Assembly: GCA_027483605.1 (NCBI GenBank) | Contig: JAIXUE010000015.1 | Coordinates: forward strand, 1 to 62,657 | Length of the DNA: 62,657 bases | Direction of reading: 5' to 3' | DNA from: Cryomorphaceae bacterium | Lineage (GTDB): Bacteria > Bacteroidota > Bacteroidia > Flavobacteriales_D > Crocinitomicaceae | Part shown: in pieces, positions 56,594 to 62,657 of the stretch | How positions within the stretch are numbered: position 1 is the stretch's first letter | How the letters are laid out: the number at the start of each line of letters is the position of its first letter | Translations under genes and position numbers: made by a program | Notes under the pieces: generated by a model | The model's database searches: none | What the model was told of the DNA's origin: nothing | The model's input: the letters and a program-made list of their open reading frames with translations, nothing else

Positions 56594-57740
56594 CCTTGCG
56601 CATTTGTAGGAGTAAGAATAGCAAAGCCACACCCCCAAACCCGGCGGCAATAAATAAGCATGTGCGCGCACTTTCGATGGTATTTTTGTAAAACAAAAAC
56701 GTCAGGCCAGACCCTACTAAAATCCCAAGTTCAAGTGCGATGAAAAGCGTTCCAGCACCCGTACCGCGGCGCTGCGGCAAACTCAGATCGGCGGTCCAGG
56801 CGAAAAGTGTTGGGCTTGAAATCCCGGTGGCCAAACCAAAAATTGCAGCGGCTAGCGAATAACTCCAAATGTCGTCAGAAAATCCAAGTAAGGTCATGCT
56901 CAAAACGAGTAGGGAGCAACCGATGAGCATGGTTTCTCTGCGTCCGATCCGGTCAGAGAGCGAAGAAAACACCAAGCGAATGCCTATTGTACTCAGGACG
57001 TAGATTCCGAAAAAATAGCCTTTATTGGCAATTCCTAAGTAGGCGGAGTAATCAGGTGTCAAGACAAATATAAGCCCAGAGCTAATTGCGGTCAGTAGCA
57101 TGATCAGCGCAGCAGGTTTGACACTAGGCTCCACGACATCTTCCCATTTGATCAATAACTGCCGCCATCGAAACGCTTGTTGTTCGGGCAGTGTCTCTTT
57201 GATGGGACTCAATAACATGAGTGCAAGCACGCCAAAGCCAGCAGAGGCCATAAAAAGCGTATTAAAATTGCTGTGCGCAAAAATGTAGGAGCCGAGTGCT
57301 TGTCCAACACCAATACCAAGCGAAATGAACGTTCCCCAGAGCCCCATTGCAGCACCTTTTTTTCCGGGAGGCAGCATATCGGTCAGTAGGGCGGTGGCTC
57401 CGGTTGGCGCAAAACCTGCACTGAGGCCATGAGCAAAGCGCAAGACAAAGAAAAGATACAAGGCACCAATCCAAGCGTAGCTCAAGCTCGCCATGATAGC
57501 AATCGCTAAGCCAATATACACACTTCTTTTGCGTCCAATTAAATCCGCTAATTTGCCAGCAAAAGGTCGGGATAAACCAGCGGCGATAGAAAATAAAAAG
57601 ATGATGCTTCCTTTGACTTCGCTGCCGCCCAAATTACTGATGAATCCATTCATTTCTGGCAAGATCAGGTTGAAACTCAGCATGAAGAAAAACATACTGA
57701 AACTCAATAACCAGAAATCTTTCTTGTATTTAGTGAACAT
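56562..57740 (-). CDS. MFS transporter
   Basis: Membrane protein of 392 residues with 12 helices. The loop 2-3 motif is in GKLADLIGRKRSVYIG and a repeat in SSLSDRIGRRETMLIG; FAHGLSAGFAPTGATALLTD (in part) is typical of drug/proton antiporters. Substrate unknown. A TACTTTTG box ends five bases before the ATG. Confidence 0.92.
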   Translation of the reverse strand: MFTKYKKDFWLLSFSMFFFMLSFNLILPEMNGFISNLGGSEVKGSIIFLFSIAAGLSRPFAGKLADLIGRKRSVYIGLAIAIMASLSYAWIGALYLFFVLRFAHGLSAGFAPTGATALLTDMLPPGKKGAAMGLWGTFISLGIGVGQALGSYIFAHSNFNTLFMASAGFGVLALMLLSPIKETLPEQQAFRWRQLLIKWEDVVEPSVKPAALIMLLTAISSGLIFVLTPDYSAYLGIANKGYFFGIYVLSTIGIRLVFSSLSDRIGRRETMLIGCSLLVLSMTLLGFSDDIWSYSLAAAIFGLATGISSPTLFAWTADLSLPQRRGTGAGTLFIALELGILVGSGLTFLFYKNTIESARTCLFIAAGFGGVALLFLLLQMRKVKQAAASDNA

Positions 57741-57745
57741 GGCGG

Positions 57746-57753
57746 CAAAAGTA
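57746..57753 (-). promoter_or_regulatory. -7 box adjacent to the MFS transporter start
   Basis: TACTTTTG on the minus strand ends five bases before the ATG at 57740. Confidence 0.5.
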
Positions 57754-57788
57754 GTTAAACCAAACCAACTCTTGTTTGTTGTTCATAC

Positions 57789-58796
57789 ATGAAACGTATA
57801 TTTGTCATACTTATGTTAGGAAGTTTAAATGCGTGTGGTCAGCAAGACCCCGAAGATGCAAAAAACCAAAACACCTTTAATGGTCGTGCGCTACCCGAAA
57901 ACGTTTGCTATGTCGTGAATGGCGGCACAGAGCGCCCTTTCACAGGTAAATACTGGGATCACCATGAAGAAGGAACCTATGTTTGTGTGGCCTGCGATGC
58001 GCCTTTATTTGAGAGTAAAACCAAATATGATTCAGGATCTGGATGGCCTAGTTTTTATGAGGTGCTCACGCAAGGAAACGTCAAAAAAATTACTGATCGT
58101 TCCCATGGCATGATCCGCACAGAAGTGCGTTGTGCCAAATGCGATGCGCATTTAGGGCATGTATTTGAAGACGGCCCGCGCCCGACGGGTTTGCGTTACT
58201 GCATCAATTCAGCTTCGCTTAATTTTATATCCGCCGACGACATGAAAGCAAATCAAAATAACAATAATTTAGAAACAGCCACCTTTGGTGCGGGTTGTTT
58301 TTGGTGTATCGAAGCTTGTTTCAAAGATTTGAAAGGAGTGGTTTCGGTAGTTCCAGGTTATGCAGGCGGTCACAAAGCGGATCCAACTTATAAAGAAGTT
58401 TGTGGCGGTCAAACTGGTCATGCAGAAGTAGCTCAGGTTGTTTTTGATCCAACTCAAATAACTTATGAGGCTTTATTAGAAGCATTTTGGTTTGTACACG
58501 ACCCCACGCAACTCAATCGACAAGGCAATGATATTGGAACACAATACCGCTCAGTGATTTTTTACCACAGCGAAGAACAAAAGGATTTAGCTCAAAAATA
58601 CCTCAAGCGCTTAAGCGATGAGAAAGTATGGGACGCACCAATTGTTACCGAAATTGTAGCCATCAATAACTACTACGAAGCTGAAGATTACCACCACAAT
58701 TACTTTGAGAATAATCCGGGCAATCCGTATTGTCAGAGTGTGGTACGTCCAAAAGTTGAGAAATTCAGAAAAGCATTCGCTAAAAGTCTTAACTAG
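57789..58796 (+). CDS. msrBA: MsrB-MsrA methionine sulfoxide reductase fusion, lipoprotein
   Basis: Protein of 335 residues repairing both stereoisomers of methionine sulfoxide. A lipoprotein signal ends at C16 (SLNAC), placing the enzyme in the periplasm or on the outer membrane. MsrB domain (about 30-150): zinc ligands C66, C69, C115, C118 and catalytic C138. MsrA domain (about 160-330): catalytic C170 in GAGCFWC and the substrate-binding GYAGG. The order B-then-A is the reverse of the common MsrA-MsrB fusion. Electrons must come from an envelope donor that is not encoded nearby. Confidence 0.95.
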   Translation: MKRIFVILMLGSLNACGQQDPEDAKNQNTFNGRALPENVCYVVNGGTERPFTGKYWDHHEEGTYVCVACDAPLFESKTKYDSGSGWPSFYEVLTQGNVKKITDRSHGMIRTEVRCAKCDAHLGHVFEDGPRPTGLRYCINSASLNFISADDMKANQNNNNLETATFGAGCFWCIEACFKDLKGVVSVVPGYAGGHKADPTYKEVCGGQTGHAEVAQVVFDPTQITYEALLEAFWFVHDPTQLNRQGNDIGTQYRSVIFYHSEEQKDLAQKYLKRLSDEKVWDAPIVTEIVAINNYYEAEDYHHNYFENNPGNPYCQSVVRPKVEKFRKAFAKSLN

Positions 58797-58801
58797 ACTT
58801 T
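58783..58801 (+). other. Stem-loop between convergent genes
   Basis: AAAGTC (58783-58788) pairs with GACTTT (58796-58801) around a 7-base loop that covers most of the msrBA stop. It could be a weak terminator; the following sequence has no long T-run. Confidence 0.3.
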
Positions 58802-58811
58802 CATGCTCATT

Positions 58812-59135
58812 TTAGTCTTGTTCTGGAGCCAAGCGCAATACAATCCCATTGATGTCATCGCTAAGCTGAATTTGACATCCTAGGCGGCTGTTCCCTTTGA
58901 CAAAAAAGGCTTGGTCGAGCATGTCGAGTTCTGCATCGCTTTGTTCAGGTAAATCCGTATCGGATTCTAGATAGCACTGACAAGTTGCGCACATCGCCAT
59001 TCCACCACATTCTCCTTTTACAGGGAGCTCATAGGCTTTGCATAATTCCATGATATTCATGTTCATGTCCGTTGGGCCCTCTAGTTCATGAGCCAATCCT
59101 TCTCTGTCAATAATCGTTATTTTGATGTCTGCCAT
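58812..59135 (-). CDS. [2Fe-2S] ferredoxin, adrenodoxin-like
   Basis: Protein of 107 residues. The cluster loop reads GECGGMAMCATCQCYLE, giving ligands at the C-x5-C-x2-C spacing, with a fourth Cys in SRLGCQIQL. This is the vertebrate-type/Isc ferredoxin layout. It is 5 bases behind the lipoprotein gene 59141-59566, which has a Rieske-like pattern, so the two are co-transcribed. Redox partner not obvious. Confidence 0.93.
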   Translation of the reverse strand: MADIKITIIDREGLAHELEGPTDMNMNIMELCKAYELPVKGECGGMAMCATCQCYLESDTDLPEQSDAELDMLDQAFFVKGNSRLGCQIQLSDDINGIVLRLAPEQD

Positions 59136-59140
59136 AGGGT

Positions 59141-59566
59141 TTAATTGTAAACGCGCAATAAATTGTTACCGTTGAATTGTGTGGCGTACTGCCGCAAGCC
59201 GTAGATACTGTTGCTTACAGGAGATCCGTCGTAAAGCGAGAAAACGGCGTTATTGCAAGAATCTTTGAGTTGTAAAAAGTTTTGGTCGTCTGGATAGAGT
59301 GGAAATGGACACGAGCCGTCTAGGTCTGCAGGAGAGTGGCGGTCAAAAGCTACAAACTCATCAATTCCTTTGCGGTAGACAATAATTCCTTTAGAACCAC
59401 CGTTGAGGTAGGTCCAGCCGCCAACGCCTTGTAGGTCGCTGTAGCTAGGTAATTGGATGTCAATAGTGATGTCAACCGGCACAAATGGCACCGGATGCTG
59501 ATTTTGGTTATTGCACTTTGAAGACAGCAACAAAAATCCTAGACAAAAAATGAGGAGTTGTTTCAC
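59141..59566 (-). CDS. Lipoprotein with degenerate Rieske-like domain
   Basis: Protein of 141 residues starting at GTG (59566); a TAAATTTG box ends four bases before it, which supports this unusual start. The signal peptide ends in a lipobox-like SSKC. The domain pattern follows Rieske proteins (IIVYRKGIDEFVAFDRHSPAD, then CPFP, DSCNNAVFSLYDGSPV), but the C-x-H and C-x2-H cluster ligands are missing: FDRHSP stands where C-x-H is expected. It probably keeps the fold without the [2Fe-2S] centre. It is paired with a true ferredoxin gene. Confidence 0.75.
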   Translation of the reverse strand: MKQLLIFCLGFLLLSSKCNNQNQHPVPFVPVDITIDIQLPSYSDLQGVGGWTYLNGGSKGIIVYRKGIDEFVAFDRHSPADLDGSCPFPLYPDDQNFLQLKDSCNNAVFSLYDGSPVSNSIYGLRQYATQFNGNNLLRVYN

Positions 59567-59570
59567 TTTT

Positions 59571-59578
59571 CAAATTTA
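59571..59578 (-). promoter_or_regulatory. -7 box adjacent to a GTG start
   Basis: TAAATTTG on the minus strand ends four bases before the GTG at 59566. Confidence 0.5.
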
Positions 59579-59594
59579 ATGATTTTCCCTTGCT

Positions 59595-61499
59595 TTATAG
59601 GTTTGCCGATTTTTCTTCCCATTTTTTGTAGAGTTGTTCGACCTGGGCCTTTGCTTGCTCGTAACGATTGAGCACAGCATTGTAATGATGCTTGTCTTCG
59701 TAGTCGATGTTTCCAAGTTCAATTTCAATTTCACTCAAAGCTTTTTCTTGCTGATCAATTTGCTGCTCAATTTGTTGGATTTCGCGCTCTGTTTTTTGCT
59801 GTGCCTTATCTATTTTGGGTTTGCTCGGTACTTCTGCAGGTTTGTCCTTTTTGATTTCTTTGATTGGTATGAGCGCTGAGTCTGTCGGTTTTTTTTGCGT
59901 TTTATAACCAAGGTACTCTTTTAGACTGAAGTGATGTATTTTGACACCTTGATTTTCGATGTCCCAAATGCGGTTGCTCAGTCCGTCGACAAATTCACGG
60001 TCGTGCGAAACAATAATAAAAGTGCCTTCGTAATGCACAAGTGCTTCCTTAAGTACCTCCTTACTTTGAAGGTCGAGGTGATTGGTGGGTTCGTCTAAAA
60101 TCAAGAAGTTGGATGGGCTCAATAACAAGCAGCACAAAGCCAATCTTGTGCGTTCCCCTCCTGAAAGCACCCCCACTTTTTTATCAATGTCTTCACCGGA
60201 AAACAAAAAGGCACCCAGGATACTTCTTAAGTCTTTGCGTAAGTCTCCTTTTGCGATGAGGTCAACGGTGTCGAAGATGCTGAGTTTTGGGTCGAGTTTT
60301 TCGGCTTGGTCTTGAGCAAAGTAAGAAATTTGAACGTTGTGTCCGAGCGTCACTTCTCCATCGTGGTTGATATTACTCATGATGGCTTTGAGTAAAGTTG
60401 ATTTTCCTACGCCATTTGGTCCTAGTAGGGCAATTTTTTCTCCGCGTCCGATGGTAATTGAGACTTCTTTAAACAAGCAGCGCTCATCATAGCTTTTGCC
60501 GAGCTGATTGAGCTCCAGAACCCATTTACCGGGTTGGACTGCTAACGGAAAGCGCAACTTCAGTTTGGCAACTTGGTCTTTTTCTACTGATATGCGTTCA
60601 GTTTTGTCGAGTTTTTTAATCAAGGATTGCGCAAAGGCGGCCTTGTTTTTCTTAGCCCTGAATTTTTCAATGAGCTCTTCGGCGTGCTTTATATCTTTAT
60701 CTTGTTGTTTTTTGGCTTGTTCGAGTCTTTCCATTTCTTCGGCGCGCAATTCTTTGTATTTGGAATATGCATAAGGGAAGTCAAAAATTTGTTGTCGAGA
60801 AATTTCCAAGGTACGCGTACTGACATTGTCTAGAAATAAACGGTCGTGCGAAATCAAGATGACGGCTCCTTCAAAGCGCTGGAGGTATTGTTCAAGCCAA
60901 CTAATTGACAAGATGTCAAGATGGTTAGTTGGTTCATCTAAAAGAAGGATGTCGGGGGTGTTGACAAGTATACGTGCCAATTCTGCACGCATTTTCCAAC
61001 CTCCTGAACACTGTGCAATTAGTTTTTGTTGATCCAGATCGCTAAAGCCTAGCCCTTCTAGCGTGGCTTTGATTTTTTCTTCCCATTGATAACCTTCTAA
61101 AACCTGAAAGCGGTGATTGAGTTCACTCAGTTCATCTAATAAGGTCAAATAACTTTCTGCTTCGTAATCGGTCCTTATAGTGAGTTCGTTATTGATGTGA
61201 TCTAGGCGCTCGCGAATGTCATTTAGTGGTTCGTTCGAGTAGAAGAGGAAGTCGTAGACACTTTTATCAGAATCAATTTGTATGTCCTGAGTGAGAAAGC
61301 CCAATTTCAGGCTTTTCGCTTGGTGTACCTGTCCGTCTGAGGGCTTCACACTTCCTGATAATATGCGCAGTAAGGTGGACTTTCCTGCTCCGTTCTTGCC
61401 GACGAGCCCGACTTTGTCACCTTTATTGATTTGAAGATTGACATTAGAGAAAAGAAATCCCTGTGGTAAAAAGTAGCCGAGTCGTTCAAATTGTATCAT
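59595..61499 (-). CDS. ABC-F family ATPase
   Basis: Soluble protein of 634 residues with two ABC domains and no membrane segments. Walker A motifs: GKNGAGKST (about residue 36-44) and GPNGVGKST (about 360-368). Signatures CSGGWKMRAELARIL and LSGGERTRLALCCLL. A charged linker lies between the domains, and a C-terminal coiled coil (about 545-625) follows. The Uup/EttA-like class works at the ribosome or on nucleic acids. A TAACTTTG box ends four bases before the ATG. Confidence 0.95.
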   Translation of the reverse strand: MIQFERLGYFLPQGFLFSNVNLQINKGDKVGLVGKNGAGKSTLLRILSGSVKPSDGQVHQAKSLKLGFLTQDIQIDSDKSVYDFLFYSNEPLNDIRERLDHINNELTIRTDYEAESYLTLLDELSELNHRFQVLEGYQWEEKIKATLEGLGFSDLDQQKLIAQCSGGWKMRAELARILVNTPDILLLDEPTNHLDILSISWLEQYLQRFEGAVILISHDRLFLDNVSTRTLEISRQQIFDFPYAYSKYKELRAEEMERLEQAKKQQDKDIKHAEELIEKFRAKKNKAAFAQSLIKKLDKTERISVEKDQVAKLKLRFPLAVQPGKWVLELNQLGKSYDERCLFKEVSITIGRGEKIALLGPNGVGKSTLLKAIMSNINHDGEVTLGHNVQISYFAQDQAEKLDPKLSIFDTVDLIAKGDLRKDLRSILGAFLFSGEDIDKKVGVLSGGERTRLALCCLLLSPSNFLILDEPTNHLDLQSKEVLKEALVHYEGTFIIVSHDREFVDGLSNRIWDIENQGVKIHHFSLKEYLGYKTQKKPTDSALIPIKEIKKDKPAEVPSKPKIDKAQQKTEREIQQIEQQIDQQEKALSEIEIELGNIDYEDKHHYNAVLNRYEQAKAQVEQLYKKWEEKSANL

Positions 61500-61503
61500 G
61501 CTG

Positions 61504-61511
61504 CAAAGTTA
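61504..61511 (-). promoter_or_regulatory. -7 box adjacent to the ABC-F start
   Basis: TAACTTTG on the minus strand ends four bases before the ATG at 61499. Confidence 0.5.
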
Positions 61512-61623
61512 ATTCTTTCATGACAATATCATTTGAGGCATGATTTTTGTTTGCAAAAGGCAACAATATTCCGATTTTTTGGTTATATTGTCAAACTCTT
61601 ATTAAAACTAAACAGATTTCAAC

Positions 61624-61818
61624 ATGGGAAGACCTCCAACTAAACCAGCCAGACTACGCAACGGATTTTACATAGAAGTTAAATCACAAGGGTCTTCAGC
61701 CATATTAATTCGCCGCGATACACGCGAGCAAATGCTCGTTGCAGCAGAAGATTACGCCCGCACCAAAAATGTCACTATCAAAGGAGAAATGCGCAATGAC
61801 AAATGGATCGCTGAATAG
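61624..61818 (+). CDS. Small basic protein of unknown function
   Basis: Protein of 64 residues, rich in Arg/Lys, starting MGRPPTKPARLRNGFYIEVK. No signal, membrane segment or metal motif. Its look (a GRPPTKP-like N-terminus followed by a small mixed fold) would suit a nucleic-acid-binding protein, but this is a guess. The next gene overlaps its end by 23 bases. Confidence 0.65.
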   Translation: MGRPPTKPARLRNGFYIEVKSQGSSAILIRRDTREQMLVAAEDYARTKNVTIKGEMRNDKWIAE

Positions 61819-62374
61819 CTACCGCTTCTCTTTTTGGATTCCTCTTTTCGCAGGCTTATTAATCCTTGTCCCTATTTTTATATGGTCGGGATTCATAAGT
61901 TTGGCCAAAATCGATGGTTTTCTTGTACTTGTTTTGTTATTGCTTGCGATGCGCAATTGGTTTGCCTTGGCCAGAACCAATAACAAAAGAGTTGAGCGCG
62001 TACAGCTAACAGCTAATGATTTGTTTTTACTGCAACAAATCATCCCCTCTTACAAAAAATGGTCAAATTCAGATCAGCGGATCCTCGTTGATCAAATAGG
62101 GCTATTTTTAGCAGAGGTTCGTTTCGATGGAGTTTGGACGCCAAAAAACCAATTTACCATCGCTTTAGCGGTTACTTTGGCAACCTGGGACCTCGGTTAC
62201 ATAAACAAACAACATTGGGTGTTGTGTGCTTCAGAAAACGACACTTATTACATAGCTCAAGATCCTACGGCTATATTAAATGCACCTGTTTTCGCTTCGT
62301 CTGCACAGTCGCTCTCAGCGCTGCTAGACAGCGAATCCGTCTTGGCATTGAAAAAGGTTATCCAAGGCCTTTAA
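61796..62374 (+). CDS. Membrane protein, MtfA-like without peptidase motif
   Basis: Protein of 192 residues from the ATG at 61796. Two N-terminal membrane helices (about 12-30 and 35-52) are followed by a soluble part. The segment around ILVDQIGLFLAEVRFDGVW and FTIALAVTLATWDLGY resembles the N-terminal part of MtfA (M90) zinc peptidases, but the protein ends before the region where their HExxH motif would lie and none is present. It may be a truncated or repurposed relative; confidence in the family link is low. The frame is open upstream to 61739. Confidence 0.7.
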   Translation: MTNGSLNSYRFSFWIPLFAGLLILVPIFIWSGFISLAKIDGFLVLVLLLLAMRNWFALARTNNKRVERVQLTANDLFLLQQIIPSYKKWSNSDQRILVDQIGLFLAEVRFDGVWTPKNQFTIALAVTLATWDLGYINKQHWVLCASENDTYYIAQDPTAILNAPVFASSAQSLSALLDSESVLALKKVIQGL

Positions 62375-62403
62375 GAAATACACCTATAAATCAATCAGTT
62401 AGA

Positions 62404-62440
62404 TTTTTGCTTGAAAAAAAAATAAAATTTCTTTCAAAAA
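62404..62440 (+). promoter_or_regulatory. A/T-rich UP-like tract before the rRNA promoter
   Basis: Runs of A and T directly upstream of the -33 element of the ribosomal RNA promoter, as expected for an element contacted by the alpha subunits of RNA polymerase. Confidence 0.5.
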
Positions 62441-62444
62441 AGCA

Positions 62445-62474
62445 TTGCGGAACGAAAAAGAGTACATATCTTTG
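62445..62474 (+). promoter_or_regulatory. Ribosomal RNA operon promoter
   Basis: TTG (62445-62447), a 19-base spacer and TATCTTTG (62467-62474) match the Bacteroidota vegetative consensus at ideal spacing. It is the best-formed promoter in the window. Confidence 0.8.
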
Positions 62475-62480
62475 CACCCC

Positions 62481-62657
62481 GCAATTGAGACAACGGTCTA
62501 GCACAACTGGGAAGATTGAAAGTGAAAGATGAGTAGGAGCGGGAGTTCTTACTGATTACATAAGACAAGTTCTTTGAAGTATTGAGAAATAAGGAAACAG
62601 CGTTTTTAAGAATAAAAACAAACATACTCGAGCTCTTAAAATTCGAAGTTATTATAC
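62481..62657 (+). other. Leader of a ribosomal RNA operon, cut by the window end
   Basis: About 180 bases of non-coding leader. At 62569-62585 the sequence gttctttgaagtattga is the BoxA-like antitermination element found before 16S rRNA genes in Bacteroidota. No mature 16S sequence has begun by the end of the window. Confidence 0.75.

Noticed and set aside
62481..62657. Small open frames in the last 180 bases
   Set aside because: The region follows an rRNA promoter and contains a BoxA-like element, so it is a non-coding rRNA leader.

Overview
The window comes from a member of the Bacteroidota, most likely a Flavobacteriia-like lineage. The signs are: promoters of the TTG/TAnnTTTG type, almost no Shine-Dalgarno sequences, a type IX secretion (T9SS) C-terminal sorting domain, a DUF5686 protein, ECF sigma factors paired with membrane proteins, a complete 14-gene nuo operon with a short NuoG, and a CzcA pump fused to a TolC-like domain. 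Coding density is very high. No gene-free stretch exceeds 300 bases, and many stops and starts overlap by 1-4 bases. No tRNA, CRISPR array, insertion sequence or prophage gene was seen.

Layout. 55-1920 (-): an ECF sigma factor and a membrane-anchored beta-barrel protein that may act as its anti-sigma partner. 1969-14509 (-): nuoA-N, complex I, behind a promoter at about 14564-14595. 14644-17485 (-): an M1 aminopeptidase with a T9SS tail and an outer-membrane protein. 17554-23987 (+): a metal-efflux locus (His-rich small protein, CzcA-TolC fusion, CzcB adaptor) followed by a lipoprotein with two heme-binding motifs. 24015-26533 (-): a small membrane protein, glyA, and an SH3-NlpC/P60 hydrolase. 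26582-29937 (+): surE, a small membrane protein, lpxB, and a SpoIID-like protein. 29962-34704 (-): a DivIC/FtsB-like protein, a secreted unknown, and methylmalonyl-CoA mutase (large and small subunits). 34795-41298 (+): two outer-membrane proteins, a second ECF sigma with a 55-residue membrane peptide, pyrD, HMG-CoA lyase, and two unknown envelope proteins. 41295-46188 (-): menB, pepD, ribBA, lolD, and a TIGR02757 protein. 46260-54751: an extradiol dioxygenase, an orphan response regulator, a GH20 hexosaminidase, a cystathionine-beta-synthase-like enzyme, a BtuF-like protein, and a DUF5686 protein. 54752-62374: MerR regulator, C40 peptidase, queuosine-precursor transporter, MFS transporter, MsrB-MsrA, ferredoxin, a degenerate Rieske-like lipoprotein, an ABC-F protein, and two small unknown genes. 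The last 200 bases hold a strong promoter and the leader of a ribosomal RNA operon whose 16S gene lies beyond the window.

How it fits together. Complex I, menB (menaquinone synthesis) and quinone-dependent PyrD point to menaquinone-based respiration. Methylmalonyl-CoA mutase and HMG-CoA lyase suggest use of branched-chain amino acids and propionyl-CoA. Envelope work is prominent: lipid A (lpxB), lipoprotein export (lolD), cell-wall hydrolases, and outer-membrane barrels.

Most notable observation: in at least eleven genes the -7 promoter box (TAnnTTTG or TAnnTTTA) ends just 3-5 bases, usually exactly 4, before the start codon, which implies leaderless mRNAs. At one of them (46260-47144) an FNR-type inverted repeat sits exactly 41.5 bases upstream of the predicted leaderless start, the classical activator position.
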